This document shows positions 8,056 to 17,534 of a stretch of 64,000 nucleotides of DNA, one piece after another. This DNA comes from Paenibacillus sp. VTT E-133291. GTDB taxonomy: Bacteria; Bacillota; Bacilli; Paenibacillales; Paenibacillaceae. Every line of letters begins with the position of its first letter. Position 1 is the first letter of the stretch. The DNA is taken from contig NZ_NFVA01000014.1 of assembly GCF_002264395.1 (NCBI RefSeq), forward strand, positions 1 to 64,000, read 5' to 3'. A program made the translations under genes and the position numbers. The notes under the pieces are model-generated. The model was not told the origin of the DNA. It did no database searches and worked only from the letters and a program-made list of their open reading frames with translations.

Positions 8056-8880
8056 ATGAATAATTCAATCGTGCTTTACAAAAACTTTATTCGATTAAGT
8101 CACAACCACAACTTTGCCAAATCAGGAGGGGTCGTTATCAAACCATTTATCGTAATAGTAGCGCTATTGCTTGTTACAGCTTGTTCGGGTAATCAATCAG
8201 CCAACAACCAAATGACTACTCAACAAACGAAGGTTGGACATCATGCTGGCAAAACAGCTACAACGTCAAACTTGACTCAAGCGTCTTCTATTTCCACAGA
8301 GAATGCAGGCAATTCAACGATTAAGACTAAACAAGTACCCGGTGATGTATCGAAATGGCTGGATGGATTTATCCGTACTACTCCTCCTACAGGTGGTACA
8401 ACAGCGGATCAAACTACTTATCCGCAAACTTCCGCTAAGCCACAATATTCTGCTAATCCGCAACAATCGGCCAATCCACAATATTCTGCTAATCCGCAAA
8501 CCTCCACCAGTTCATCGGCATCTGTGCAGAAGGTGTTGGAATTGGTGAACAAAGAAAGAACAAACGCAGGCTTGAAACCCCTTAGTTTGAATAGTGAGCT
8601 GTCGAAAATGGCTTTGGCCAAAGCGCAGGATATGTCCGACAACAATTATTTTGACCATCAGTCACCAACTTATGGATCTCCGTTCGATATGATGAAGGCA
8701 TTTGGGATCTCCTATAATACAGCAGGGGAAAATATCGCCAAAGGCCAGTCGAGCCCGGAAGAAGTAATGAATCAGTGGATGAACAGCCCTGGTCACCGTG
8801 CCAACATCCTGAATAGCTCCTTTACTGAAATTGGAATAGGATACTACAACAGCGAGTGGGTTCAAGAATTTATTGGTTAG
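8056..8880 (+). CDS. CAP/SCP-domain (YkwD-like) secreted lipoprotein
   Basis: The C-terminal CAP domain (about residues 155-274 of the long reading) has VLELVNKERTNAGL, YFDHQSP, GENIAKG and the NSPGHRANILN motif of YkwD/CAP proteins. Between the signal region and the domain lies a low-complexity linker with hexapeptide repeats (8422-8508). The start is ambiguous. The ATG at 8056 gives a 28-residue polar leader before the signal sequence. A strong AGGAGGG at 8124-8130 is placed for a start at 8137, which reads ATC, and gives a classic lipoprotein signal ending in the lipobox LVTAC (Cys16 from there, Cys43 from 8056). Expected on the outer face of the membrane; CAP proteins of this group are often spore-coat or envelope proteins. 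The C-terminus ends a little early for the fold. Confidence 0.8.
   Translation: MNNSIVLYKNFIRLSHNHNFAKSGGVVIKPFIVIVALLLVTACSGNQSANNQMTTQQTKVGHHAGKTATTSNLTQASSISTENAGNSTIKTKQVPGDVSKWLDGFIRTTPPTGGTTADQTTYPQTSAKPQYSANPQQSANPQYSANPQTSTSSSASVQKVLELVNKERTNAGLKPLSLNSELSKMALAKAQDMSDNNYFDHQSPTYGSPFDMMKAFGISYNTAGENIAKGQSSPEEVMNQWMNSPGHRANILNSSFTEIGIGYYNSEWVQEFIG
8422..8508 (+). repeat. Degenerate 18-bp tandem repeat coding PQ-x-S-A-N/K
   Basis: About four and a half copies of an 18-nt unit encode PQTSAK-PQYSAN-PQQSAN-PQYSAN-PQTS in the linker of the CAP lipoprotein. The units are uneven in sequence and in frame with the gene, so this is a protein linker repeat. Copy number may vary between strains. 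Confidence 0.75.
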
Positions 8881-8923
8881 TATGATCAGCAATATAAACA
8901 ACATATGTTGTACAGTTAATTTT

Positions 8924-8957
8924 AAAAGCCCATGTCCAAAGACATGGGCTTTATTTA
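8924..8957. terminator. Bidirectional intrinsic terminator
   Basis: Stem AAAAGCCCATGTC (8924-8936) / GACATGGGCTTTA (8941-8953), flanked by T-rich sequence on + and by the complementary A-run for -. It separates the CAP gene from the convergent small membrane gene. Confidence 0.85.
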
Positions 8958-8964
8958 TGATTCA

Positions 8965-9243
8965 CTATTTCGTCTGGTTTCTGCCGACATGCTCGGATGG
9001 TTGACCTTGCGATGATGGAGGTTGCTGTGGCAACCATCTTTGAATCACTGGCCATATTAAATAAGTTATTGTGCCTACAATCAAGAAATTAAAGATGAGG
9101 CGTTCGGAAGGGCTCATTACACGAAACGAGGCCGTTATATTACGATAAGATTCTTGTAAGCTAAAGATTGAAATGATGTCAAGCAGAAAGATAAGTCCTA
9201 ATCCTAAGAAAAGTAACAGTACAGTTATGAAGAATATTTTCAT
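8965..9243 (-). CDS. Small two-helix membrane protein, function unknown
   Basis: 92 residues with hydrophobic helices at about residues 4-26 and 49-68 and a hydrophilic, Gln/Pro-rich C-terminal tail. A GGGAAG-type ribosome site precedes the ATG. It lies about 100 bp from, and divergent to, the intact germinant receptor operon. I do not recognise the family; an envelope or spore membrane role is only a guess from context. Confidence 0.55.
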   Translation of the reverse strand: MKIFFITVLLLFLGLGLIFLLDIISIFSLQESYRNITASFRVMSPSERLIFNFLIVGTITYLIWPVIQRWLPQQPPSSQGQPSEHVGRNQTK

Positions 9244-9346
9244 ACCACTTCCCTGCCTTCATTGTTATCTTCCAATAATATTTGCTGCTAATGGGCAGAA
9301 TAATCACGCAAAGCGCAGCAAATAATGGAGAGAAAGGTGAAGGGGC

Positions 9347-10903
9347 ATGGCAATGGATGGAAATGCAAGTAGTAAAAGGACTGGAAGCAATCCGCAATGG
9401 ACTGTCCCTTCAATACCGATTGATTCAACAGAATTAAGAGTCAATGTAGAGCAGATTCGCCAAAAGACAGGGAATAGTGGAGATATAATTATTCGTGAAT
9501 TTACGATAGGGGGCTCGGAGGAGGAGCTTCAAGCCGCAATTATTTATGTGGATGGCATTGTTAACAATACAACCATAAATCAATTTGTAATGGAAGTCTT
9601 GCTAAACGTCATGCTGAGTAGTGAACAAAGGTCATTAAATGATCTGGTCCAAGTCATCACAGATAAAATTGTTCCTATCGGTGGTCTGAAGACGCTTGTT
9701 CAATGGGATGAACTTTATGATGCTCTGCTGTGGGGGCAGACCATTTTATTAATTGATGGATCGAATGAAGCCCTAGCAATTGCTACATCGGGCGGTGAAT
9801 TTCGCGCCATCGATGAGCCTGGTACGGATACCTCAATTCGAGGATCTCGTGAAGGGTTTGTTGAAAGCTTAACAACCAATATTTCGATGGTTCGGCGGCG
9901 CATAAGAAATCCTAATTTATGGCTGGAATCGATGACGTTAGGACAAGTTACACATACCAGGATAGCAATCATGTACATAAATGGGATCGCGGATGATGCT
10001 ATTGTTGAAGAGGCGAAGCGACGTCTACGCAAGATCAAATTGGATAGCATTCTGGAATCGGGATATATTGAGAAAATGATAGAAGATCAGAGGTTCACTC
10101 CGTTTCCGACGATCCTACCTACTGAACGCCCAGATACCGTTGCTGCTAATCTTTTAGAAGGTAAAATTGCAATTTTGGTGGATGGAACCCCCTTTATGCT
10201 AATCATCCCAGCCGTTTTTAATCAATTCTTTCAAATTACAGAGGATTCTTATCATCGGTATGACATTAGTGCGGCGTTGCGGCTGTTACGAATCGTTATG
10301 TATATCATTTCGTTGATTGGACCTTCTTTCTATATCGCAGCAACAACCTTTCATCAAGAAATGATACCGACACAGTTAGTGATATCGCTTGTTTCACAGC
10401 TAGAAGCAACGCCATTTACTGCTTTTGTTGAAGCGCTATTAATGGAAATTATTTTTGAGATTCTACGTGAAGCAGGTGTTCGCATGCCAAAAGCGATTGG
10501 ATCAGCAGTATCCATCGTTGGAGCACTTGTCATTGGGCAGGCAGCTGTACAAGCAGGTTTAGTGTCAACGGCAATGGTTATTGTTGTTTCACTTACAGCT
10601 ATCTCAAGTTTAGCGACACCTGTTTTCTCCATTGCTGTATCCGCGAGATTGTTACGTTTTCTCCTCATGATCAGTGCAGCAACGTTCGGTTTCTTTGGAA
10701 TGATTCTTACCTTGATTATGATCATTGCACATATGTGTAGTTTACGTTCATTTGGTGTTCCTTATATGGCTCCTTATAGTCCGTCGATGCATGCAAAGAA
10801 TGATCAGGTTCATGCGGCTTTACCGATTTGGATGAGACATTTGGTTCCTAAATTAATGAAGAGGCCTACAACAGAGCAAGTGGGTGATCCAGATGAAGCG
10901 TAA
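9347..10903 (+). CDS. Spore germinant receptor A subunit (GerAA family)
   Basis: 518 residues. A soluble N-terminal region (about 30-280) precedes a membrane region of several helices (about 295-470). Family landmarks include YVDGIVNN, the IYVDG/MYING pairs, PFPTILPTERPDTVAANLLEGKIAILVDGTPF (region only), EIIFEILREAGVRMPKAIGSAVSIVGALVIG (region only) and the closing SLRSFGVPYMAPYSP. This is the A subunit of the inner-spore-membrane germinant receptor. It heads an operon A-C-B: the C gene overlaps its 3' end by 11 nt. The ribosome site GAAAGGTGAAGGGG precedes two possible ATGs (9347 and 9353). All family landmarks are present, so it looks functional, unlike its paralogue at 15.9-17.4 kb. Confidence 0.93.
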   Translation: MAMDGNASSKRTGSNPQWTVPSIPIDSTELRVNVEQIRQKTGNSGDIIIREFTIGGSEEELQAAIIYVDGIVNNTTINQFVMEVLLNVMLSSEQRSLNDLVQVITDKIVPIGGLKTLVQWDELYDALLWGQTILLIDGSNEALAIATSGGEFRAIDEPGTDTSIRGSREGFVESLTTNISMVRRRIRNPNLWLESMTLGQVTHTRIAIMYINGIADDAIVEEAKRRLRKIKLDSILESGYIEKMIEDQRFTPFPTILPTERPDTVAANLLEGKIAILVDGTPFMLIIPAVFNQFFQITEDSYHRYDISAALRLLRIVMYIISLIGPSFYIAATTFHQEMIPTQLVISLVSQLEATPFTAFVEALLMEIIFEILREAGVRMPKAIGSAVSIVGALVIGQAAVQAGLVSTAMVIVVSLTAISSLATPVFSIAVSARLLRFLLMISAATFGFFGMILTLIMIIAHMCSLRSFGVPYMAPYSPSMHAKNDQVHAALPIWMRHLVPKLMKRPTTEQVGDPDEA

Positions 10904-12077
10904 ATTAGCAGGATTTTGGTTGTCGATGGTTATGATTGTTCTGCTTACGGGATGTTGGGATAGTCGAGAGCTAACGGATATTGGTTTTGTGGTTGCGATG
11001 GCGATTGATAAAGGTGAGAAGAAAAACATTCGGGTTACGGTTCAAATTGTTAATCCCACAAATGCTTCAAGTACACAAGGTGGGAGCAGTCCAGTACCCT
11101 TACCTCCAACCACATATTCAGCAGAAGGAAATAATGTATTTGATGCCACTCGTGTTCTTTCGAAAAACCTTTCTAGGCAATTACATTATGGTCATTCGTT
11201 AGTTCTCTTGGTAGGTGAAGAATTGGCTGAAACACAGGGGATTAAGAAACTTTTTGACGGTATTGAGCGGGATAGTGAGTTTCGTCCTTCCGCTACAATG
11301 GTTATCGCGAGGGGAACGACGGGAGAAGAGATCATTAAACAACCAACAAGTCTCGATAATTCACCTGCTATTAAGATTAAGAAAATGGTAGCTGATACCG
11401 AGAAAGCATTTGGCGAAACTATTGATGAAAAAATATACCAAGTCATTCAAGCCATCGTTTCATCGGGTAAAGAACCGACCATTACTGGCGTTCAACTCGA
11501 TCTTACAAATAAAGAAGATAAGATTATGACTAATGGGATTGCTACTTTTAAAGACGGGAAATTAATGAGGTGGCTAGACGGGAGTGAAAGTCGTGGATTC
11601 TTATGGGTGTTAGGCAGAGTTCGTTCGACATTGTTAACCATGGCTTGGAATGGGCAGCCACATACAATCGGGATCGAGAATATACGGTCCAAATCATCAT
11701 TTCATTCAAGCTTTGATAAATTCGGTAAACCAATAATTGAGGTGAAGATTGGCGCGGATGCAAATATTGGTGAGGTTGATGTCCCCATTGATATCACTAA
11801 CCCTAAATTGTTCTTGCAAATTGAGCGTCTGTACACACAAGCCGTTCAAGATGAGGCGCTAGCCACGATTAAATTAATGCAACAGCAAAAGTCGGACATT
11901 TTTGGATTCGGTGAAGTGCTGCATCGTGATTATCCTAAGCAATGGAGAACGTTGAAGCGGGATTGGAATGATGTGACCTTCCCAACAATTGAAGTACAAG
12001 TGAAAGTGGAGGCTTATTTGCGTAATACTGGATTACGGAATAGAACCATATTGGAAAGTATCGATATTAGTAGTTGA
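10893..12077 (+). CDS. Spore germinant receptor C subunit (GerAC family lipoprotein)
   Basis: 394 residues from ATG 10893; a GTG three codons upstream (10884) is also possible. Lipoprotein signal MKRKLAGFWLSMVMIVLLTGC, with the modified cysteine at residue 21, followed by WDSRELTDIGFVVAMAIDKG, the family hallmark. The three-domain Ger(x)C body follows, including a GHSLVLLVGEELA-like strand. Anchored on the outer leaflet of the inner spore membrane in characterised systems. It overlaps gerAA by 11 nt and is followed 30 nt later by the permease subunit. Confidence 0.93.
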   Translation: MKRKLAGFWLSMVMIVLLTGCWDSRELTDIGFVVAMAIDKGEKKNIRVTVQIVNPTNASSTQGGSSPVPLPPTTYSAEGNNVFDATRVLSKNLSRQLHYGHSLVLLVGEELAETQGIKKLFDGIERDSEFRPSATMVIARGTTGEEIIKQPTSLDNSPAIKIKKMVADTEKAFGETIDEKIYQVIQAIVSSGKEPTITGVQLDLTNKEDKIMTNGIATFKDGKLMRWLDGSESRGFLWVLGRVRSTLLTMAWNGQPHTIGIENIRSKSSFHSSFDKFGKPIIEVKIGADANIGEVDVPIDITNPKLFLQIERLYTQAVQDEALATIKLMQQQKSDIFGFGEVLHRDYPKQWRTLKRDWNDVTFPTIEVQVKVEAYLRNTGLRNRTILESIDISS

Positions 12078-12107
12078 ATCCATTTTTTATAGAGAGGAGG
12101 GAGGATA

Positions 12108-13214
12108 TTGGAAAAAGCAAAGATCAGTCCCCGTCAACTGCTTATCCTTGTATTAATTTTTGAAATCGTGAGTGCGATTATCTCCGGATTTGGTGTGGAA
12201 GCCAAACAAGATGCATGGATTACCGCAATCCTAGGGATGCTCGGGGGCATTTGTTTATTTCTGATCTATCATCGATTGTCACTATTTTATCCGGATCTTC
12301 CGCTCACGGAGTATGCAAAAAAGATATTAGGACCTGTAGTGGGACGTCTCGTCGCCTTGTTATATGTCGTTTATTTTTTGTTTAATGGGAGCTTTGTAGT
12401 CCGTGATTTTGCTTCAATGGCTGTATCCTTTGTGTTTATGCAGACACCCTTTCTCGTAATTATTGCTTTGATGCTGTTCACGGTTATGTATGTCGTTGGA
12501 AAAGGGATAGAGGTATTGTCGAGGACTGCGGAGCTTTTTTTTGCGGTGTTATTTCTCGTTTCTATTACCGTTTTAACTTTGATTCTTACGTCAGGGAATA
12601 TAAATCTTCAAAATGTAAGACCTGTGCTTGAAGAGGGGTGGTTAACCGTGCTGAAGCAATCGATTCCCGGCACCGTTGCATTTCCTTTTGGTGAGATTAT
12701 TGTGTTCTTGATGTTGTTTCCCTATGTAAATAAGCCACGCAAAATAAAGAAAACAGTGATCACAGGCTTATTGATCAGCGGATGTTTTATTGCGTTTGTT
12801 ACCCTTTTAAATGTGTCTGTCCTCGGGGCAGATCTATTTACAAGAACACAATATCCATTGCTGACTACCTCGCAGTTAATTGAAGGTCGTGCTTTTCTGG
12901 AACGCCTTGATGCATTGTTTCTCGTCACGGCCATTGTGGGAGGTTTTTTTCGGCTCGGCATTTTCTTATATGTGACGCTATTAGGTACGGCAACCTTGTT
13001 CGGAATTCCATCCTATCGTAAATTAATTATCCCTGTAAGTATGGTGATGTTCATTTGCTCCCTTGCGATAGCTGGCAATAATGTAGAATTTATCTATATA
13101 GATATGCGTATCACTCAGTACTATCTCCAGATTCCGATGTTGTTTATCATTCCACTCATACTTCTAGTGATGGGCTGGTTTCAAGAGAAGAGGAACCTAA
13201 AATCTGCGAAATAA
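12108..13214 (+). CDS. Spore germinant receptor B subunit (GerAB family permease)
   Basis: 368-residue, roughly ten-helix protein of the endospore germination permease family (APC-superfamily fold). Begins with TTG 12108 behind a GAGGAGGGAGG site. Family features: ISPRQLLILVLIFEIVSAIISGFG near the N-terminus and PFGEIIVFLMLFPYV about residues 197-210. In characterised receptors the B subunit binds the germinant in its membrane core. It completes the intact A-C-B operon; the germinant cannot be predicted from sequence. Confidence 0.92.
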   Translation: MEKAKISPRQLLILVLIFEIVSAIISGFGVEAKQDAWITAILGMLGGICLFLIYHRLSLFYPDLPLTEYAKKILGPVVGRLVALLYVVYFLFNGSFVVRDFASMAVSFVFMQTPFLVIIALMLFTVMYVVGKGIEVLSRTAELFFAVLFLVSITVLTLILTSGNINLQNVRPVLEEGWLTVLKQSIPGTVAFPFGEIIVFLMLFPYVNKPRKIKKTVITGLLISGCFIAFVTLLNVSVLGADLFTRTQYPLLTTSQLIEGRAFLERLDALFLVTAIVGGFFRLGIFLYVTLLGTATLFGIPSYRKLIIPVSMVMFICSLAIAGNNVEFIYIDMRITQYYLQIPMLFIIPLILLVMGWFQEKRNLKSAK

Positions 13215-13366
13215 AGAGCTATATTATGCTGAAAGATTCTATAAAGTTCAAACGAATATTGCGCGTATGCTCTTCAAGCTTGAAAAGAAAGGCTCCAAGT
13301 TCAATTTCAGTGTAATCGATGACCTTGATTAAAAATTGGATCAAAACTGTTGATTTTTATGCTTCT

Positions 13367-14454
13367 TCATGTGGAATCGAACAATGTGACCAACAGAATC
13401 AGAAGGAACGGCAGGATGTAAGCCAAATTAGTGATCAAGGGCCAAGTAGTGTTCACGATTTCTGTAAGCTCAGATTCTTGTGTGTAAGTTGTCACAGACA
13501 GCAGAAGGCAAATAAAAGCAAGCGGGAAGACGATCAGTTTTTCATTTTCTAATCTCAGAAGCTCCTTCATGACTTTAATTAGAATAAGCAGCAGGATTGA
13601 AGCCTTGAAATAGAAGCCAATAATCAAGGAAAAACCGATCACGGACTCGACCCGCTCTATCGTTTCCTGAAAATAAATTAGCCTCGCCAACTGGTACAAT
13701 GAATATTTTAAGCTGCCGGACAGGGGTCCCAGTACCATAATACTGCTAATGACAGAAGTAATTAACGTCAGGGCATTTATGATGAGTGCCAGATACATTT
13801 GTTTTCCTAGCTTTGATTTATCTTCTTTATGCACAAAAGGTAAAATTATGGAAAAAATGATTAGCTCGGAATAGGGAAAGCCATAGACTACATATGCAGC
13901 ACTTAGGATAGGTCTAACTCCATCAGGCATGATGGGCAGCAGGTATTCGGGATGATACAAACCTGCTACGAGAATCCAGACCAAGATAATAAATCCGAAC
14001 ATTAGAGACATTAAGACCGCGGCCATACGGGCAATTACTTCGATGCCAGCGAGTGCCGTCATGGCAATCGTTATAAAAAACATCGTATTTACCGCATAAG
14101 TAGGCGTTTCTTTTAACATCGTACTTTTGAAAAAGGTACCAATCTCAATGACAATTCCTGCGACATTCCAAAACAAAACACATGTGAAAGGAAGTAATAG
14201 AACGAGAGTCAGTCCGTTTCCAAGCACAGCGCGGCTTTGTTCCACAAGTGATAGCTCCGGCGCTCGTCTATTAAATAGAGAATACCGGTTAGCAGAAGCA
14301 TTCCTATGGCCGAGGCAATGATGAGAGAAATCCAGGCTCCATTGCCAGCAAAATTAGTTAGTGAAGCAGGGACGATGACGATTGAAGAACCTGTCATAAA
14401 GAAGAGAAACAGCATGGACATTTGGATAGAGCTAACACGTTCTTGCTTATTCAT
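13367..14454 (-). pseudogene. Frameshifted gerAB-type permease of the decayed germinant receptor operon
   Basis: The N-terminal part (14454 down to about 14260: NKQERVSSIQMSMLFLFFMTGSS to LYLIDERR) and the remainder (from about 14265 down to 13367: APELSLVEQSRAVLG onward to the C-terminus) are in different frames. Joining them gives one GerAB permease of normal length (about 360 residues). A single-base indel therefore lies at roughly 14257-14274. Apart from that break the sequence is complete, so either the mutation is recent or it is a sequencing error; damage to the linked gerAA favours real decay. Confidence 0.8.
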
Positions 14455-14477
14455 ACGTTCCTCCTCTTTCTATACGC

Positions 14478-14720
14478 TTATGAAATAGCCGGATTGATCC
14501 AATGGACGATGTGTTCAGCTGGACCCGTAAGTTGATTGAAGAGCGAGTCCAAATTAGGCCACGGTTTTGCTGCTATGAAGATAAACCCGAGATAAAGAAC
14601 CGGCAGCAGAAGGACTCCATAGACCACTCGATCACGAACGGAGGCCAGACTAAACTTTGGGATGTCATGGGCTAGCATAGCGGAAGCTAATATCAGTACA
14701 CAGATAATTTGTACCAGCAT
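14478..14720 (-). CDS. Small membrane protein in germinant receptor operon
   Basis: 80 residues from ATG 14720, with AAAGGAG 8 nt upstream (a GTG at 14726 is too close). Two hydrophobic helices (about residues 1-17 and 34-52). It sits between the gerAC-type and gerAB-type genes of the - strand operon, the position in which some ger operons carry an extra small membrane ORF (compare GerD/2-helix accessory proteins); no sequence-based assignment is possible. The downstream C-terminal part is amphipathic and ends WINPAIS. Confidence 0.6.
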   Translation of the reverse strand: MLVQIICVLILASAMLAHDIPKFSLASVRDRVVYGVLLLPVLYLGFIFIAAKPWPNLDSLFNQLTGPAEHIVHWINPAIS

Positions 14721-14725
14721 AGCCA

Positions 14726-15892
14726 CTACTCCTTTGTCCCGAATATTGTACCTGAATTCATACCAGTGCTTGGCACTTTGACTTCAACATTGATATCGAA
14801 TTCAGTCTGAGCAAGCTTTTCCTTCCATACAGGCCCCAATTGTTTCCACTGCTGCGGATTTCTTCGATAGATCTGATTACCAATTCCAAGTGCATCTACT
14901 TTTTTTGTTTTAAAAAAATCAGTAGTATGTTTTACCTGCTGTTCAACCTGAGCTACAATTCGCTGTTCAAATTGCTTCATGTCTTTAACAGTTTTTAAGT
15001 GTGAACAGCGTAACTCTCCGATTGTACCTTCAATAGCAATTTTTACACCGACGGAAACAGAGCCATTGCTTACGGTTGGAGTAAGCTTACTGTTGAAGGT
15101 GAGCACTTCAAGAGATTCCTTTTTTCGTAGTGCATTTTCGGTCTCATTCGTGCAAGGAAATTCTAAGACTCCATAAATATATCTGTCCATTAGCATCATG
15201 AACGCCTCAGTATCTTTCTCCTTCAGAAGTTCTACCATTTTCCCGTCTTGTATTAACGCTAGTCCTGATATTATTGCTTTATTATCTACACGGGTCTTAT
15301 GCAGGTATGGTAGAACAGAAGTGTTGGAGGGACTACACATTTGAATAGCCGGCTCATAAAGAGGGATTTTGGAAGTTTTTGCGGCATATAGGGCACCACT
15401 TGTTTCCATTCTCTTATACTGTTGACCAATGGTTTGTTCAATAAACGGACTTATATCTAAAAAAGGCGTCGCGGCTTGTTCAGCAATGAGGGGAAGAACG
15501 GTACCACGTGGCTCTTGATCCCTAGAGAAAAAATCAAGCACTTCCCTTATGTTCAGGTTTCTAGCTAATTGTTCACCGATTAAAATGACACGCATATGAT
15601 CCCATTTGGCTTTTCGGCCGAATTTTGCAGGGATCTCTCGTATGGCTTCAAAAAAGGTTTCTCCACTCGTTGAAATATTAATCCCCTTGGACGCTGGATT
15701 CCCTGACGTCCCCATTTCAATTTTGGTGGAAGGATTATAGAAATGAGTCGTTATCACAAAGCGATCATCTTCCCCTTGGTCAATGGCTACTGCTTGTACA
15801 TACCCATACTCGTCAAGTTCTTTATTATCCCAGCATCCGCTAGTTAGGCTGAGAACAAGAAGGCAGATTAGCAAGGTAGTAAGTCGTTTCAC
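14726..15892 (-). CDS. GerAC-family lipoprotein of the decayed germinant receptor operon
   Basis: 388 residues, intact. Lipoprotein signal with cysteine at residue 20 (LTSGCWDNKELDEYGYVQAVAID), then the Ger(x)C body and a C-terminus matching the family (FKTKKVDALGIGNQIYRRNPQQW). It is the only full-length core subunit in this operon: the A gene upstream and the B gene downstream are disrupted. Unless rescued by subunits elsewhere, it is probably on its way to loss. Compare the intact paralogue at 10893-12077 in opposite orientation. Confidence 0.88.
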   Translation of the reverse strand: MKRLTTLLICLLVLSLTSGCWDNKELDEYGYVQAVAIDQGEDDRFVITTHFYNPSTKIEMGTSGNPASKGINISTSGETFFEAIREIPAKFGRKAKWDHMRVILIGEQLARNLNIREVLDFFSRDQEPRGTVLPLIAEQAATPFLDISPFIEQTIGQQYKRMETSGALYAAKTSKIPLYEPAIQMCSPSNTSVLPYLHKTRVDNKAIISGLALIQDGKMVELLKEKDTEAFMMLMDRYIYGVLEFPCTNETENALRKKESLEVLTFNSKLTPTVSNGSVSVGVKIAIEGTIGELRCSHLKTVKDMKQFEQRIVAQVEQQVKHTTDFFKTKKVDALGIGNQIYRRNPQQWKQLGPVWKEKLAQTEFDINVEVKVPSTGMNSGTIFGTKE

Positions 15893-15897
15893 TATAT

Positions 15898-17359
15898 CTA
15901 CTTCCTTCCTGAAGTCTTTTTATATAAATGACGACTACGAGGTGAATGAAGCAGTAGCTTTCTCGGAAGTACGAAAATTGAAAAACGTACTTTTTTAAGG
16001 TCAAGTGGCGCCAACGAGTCTAAATACGGCTCACCTAAAGAGCGTAAGGTAGTCAGATGGAGATAAATCAGTATAAAACCAACCATGATCCCAAGCCCTC
16101 CGAACGTTGCCGCAAGAATCATTAATGGAAACCGCAAGAGACCAATGCACCAACGATGCTGACGGCTGACCCGATCGGCCTAGGTAAGCGTATGCCCGCT
16201 TCTCTTAATAGCTCAAAGAAAAATTCCATGATTAATGCCTCAATCAAGGCAGGAAAGGGGATGCCTTCGCGCGTGTTAAGAATGGCAAGTAGCAAAACAG
16301 TGGGAATTAGTTCGGAATGGAAGTTAGATAACGCGATATAGGTGCTAGGCAACAACAGCGCGATGATGAAGGCAGCACTCTAATCAACCGTATTAAAGAT
16401 GAAAAAATGGTTCGGTAGTAATAATCCTCGCTATTCGTAAAAAATTCCATAAAATTTCCAGGACAGATCAATATGGAAGGACTTCCGTTTACCATAGCAA
16501 TAATTTTCCCGTCGAGTAGAGCGGTTATAGCTGTATCTGGTCGTTCTGTGTAGCGGACTTGTGGGAAGGGAGAGTAGAGAGAATCCCCGATCCACTCTTC
16601 GAGATAGGATACGTCAATAATCTCTTCCTTTTCGATATCAGCTATACGTTGCTTGAATTGTTGTAACGTTTCTGGTTTCACTACTCCATCCAGGTAACCA
16701 AAGGACAACGTTCTTTGAACCTGCTTACCGGAAGTGAAGAACTCAAACTTAAGATTAGTAGTCTTTAATAAGCTACGAATAACACCGATATTACGCTCCA
16801 AGCTTTCTATAAAGCTGATGTGTGGACCCTGTACGGTTGGCTCAGTAATAGGCTCCGAGGTTTGACGCTGCTCAACATCAAGGGCATAATATGCGACTGC
16901 TTTCTGCCAGCCATCAAAGAGAATGACAACCTTTCCGTCAAGAATTCCCTTAACGACCTGATTGATATTGTCCATCAATTCAAGGAGTGGGGAGGTAACC
17001 CCATTTTGTTCAAAGAAAGAGATGACATCGTGAACATTTACATCTGAGGCGGGACCTAGCTCATGCGGAACTAGATTTTGCAAAGTATCTTTAAAATGAT
17101 TTGTAGGGTCAGACTTGGTAAGTGTATTAAAGTAGATTGCCAAGGCTTGATACCTAAGATCAGGGCCATAATTCCAAGGGATAATCTTTAGATCTGAACA
17201 ATTGGCAAAACAATTGCTAATAATCTGCAAATTGTCCTCGAGAGATTCAGATATGGCAGGGGATATAGGATCCTTGTTTGAACACTCATTTTTGGTTTCT
17301 GTTTGTGGATGCAGCTTTGGATTTGCCGGAGGAATCTTGGGGCTGAAAAATTTCCGCAT
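15898..17359 (-). pseudogene. Broken gerAA-type gene (frameshift plus internal deletion)
   Basis: Three blocks in different frames together resemble GerAA. Block 1 (17359 to ~16380) runs from the N-terminus through the ERPDTAITALLDGK region to SLIRLIR. Block 2 (~16380 to ~16135: AAFIIALLLPSTYIALSNFH to SAVSIVGALV) follows after a single-base shift near 16380. Block 3 (~16137 to 15898: RFPLMILAATFGGLGIM to SLGEPYLDSLAP and the C-terminus) follows after a gap. Compared with the intact paralogue, about 45 residues of membrane helix are missing between blocks 2 and 3, so some 130 bp were deleted near 16135. Two independent lesions mean this is a true pseudogene. It keeps a good AAGGAG ribosome site before its ATG. 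Confidence 0.85.
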
Positions 17360-17431
17360 GCAGTTCTCCTTAATAAATTAGATGTTAAGTGATTTTTATT
17401 TTCTCCCTGATTTAGGAATTTATTCAGTGGG

Positions 17432-17448
17432 GATTCAGTGACTGAATC
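17432..17448. promoter_or_regulatory. Palindrome in the divergent region between the gerAA pseudogene and the DUF4429 gene
   Basis: Perfect inverted repeat GATTCAGT-G-ACTGAATC with 8-bp arms. A further TTCAGTGG lies just upstream (17423-17430). It has the form of a dimeric regulator operator; the cognate regulator is unknown. Confidence 0.45.
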
Positions 17449-17534
17449 TATGAAATTTGAAGCAGAGGATAAATATAGAAGCGGACTGTAAATATATGAT
17501 AAGATAGGGATATCTTATGAATGAGGTGGATAAT

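Noticed and set aside
8422..8508. Tandem repeat as a CRISPR or minisatellite
   Set aside because: Repeat is in frame and encodes a PQxSAN linker; no spacers or palindromic repeat structure.
13319..13552. 77-codon + strand open frame
   Set aside because: Lies antisense to the GerAB-type pseudogene and has no ribosome site.
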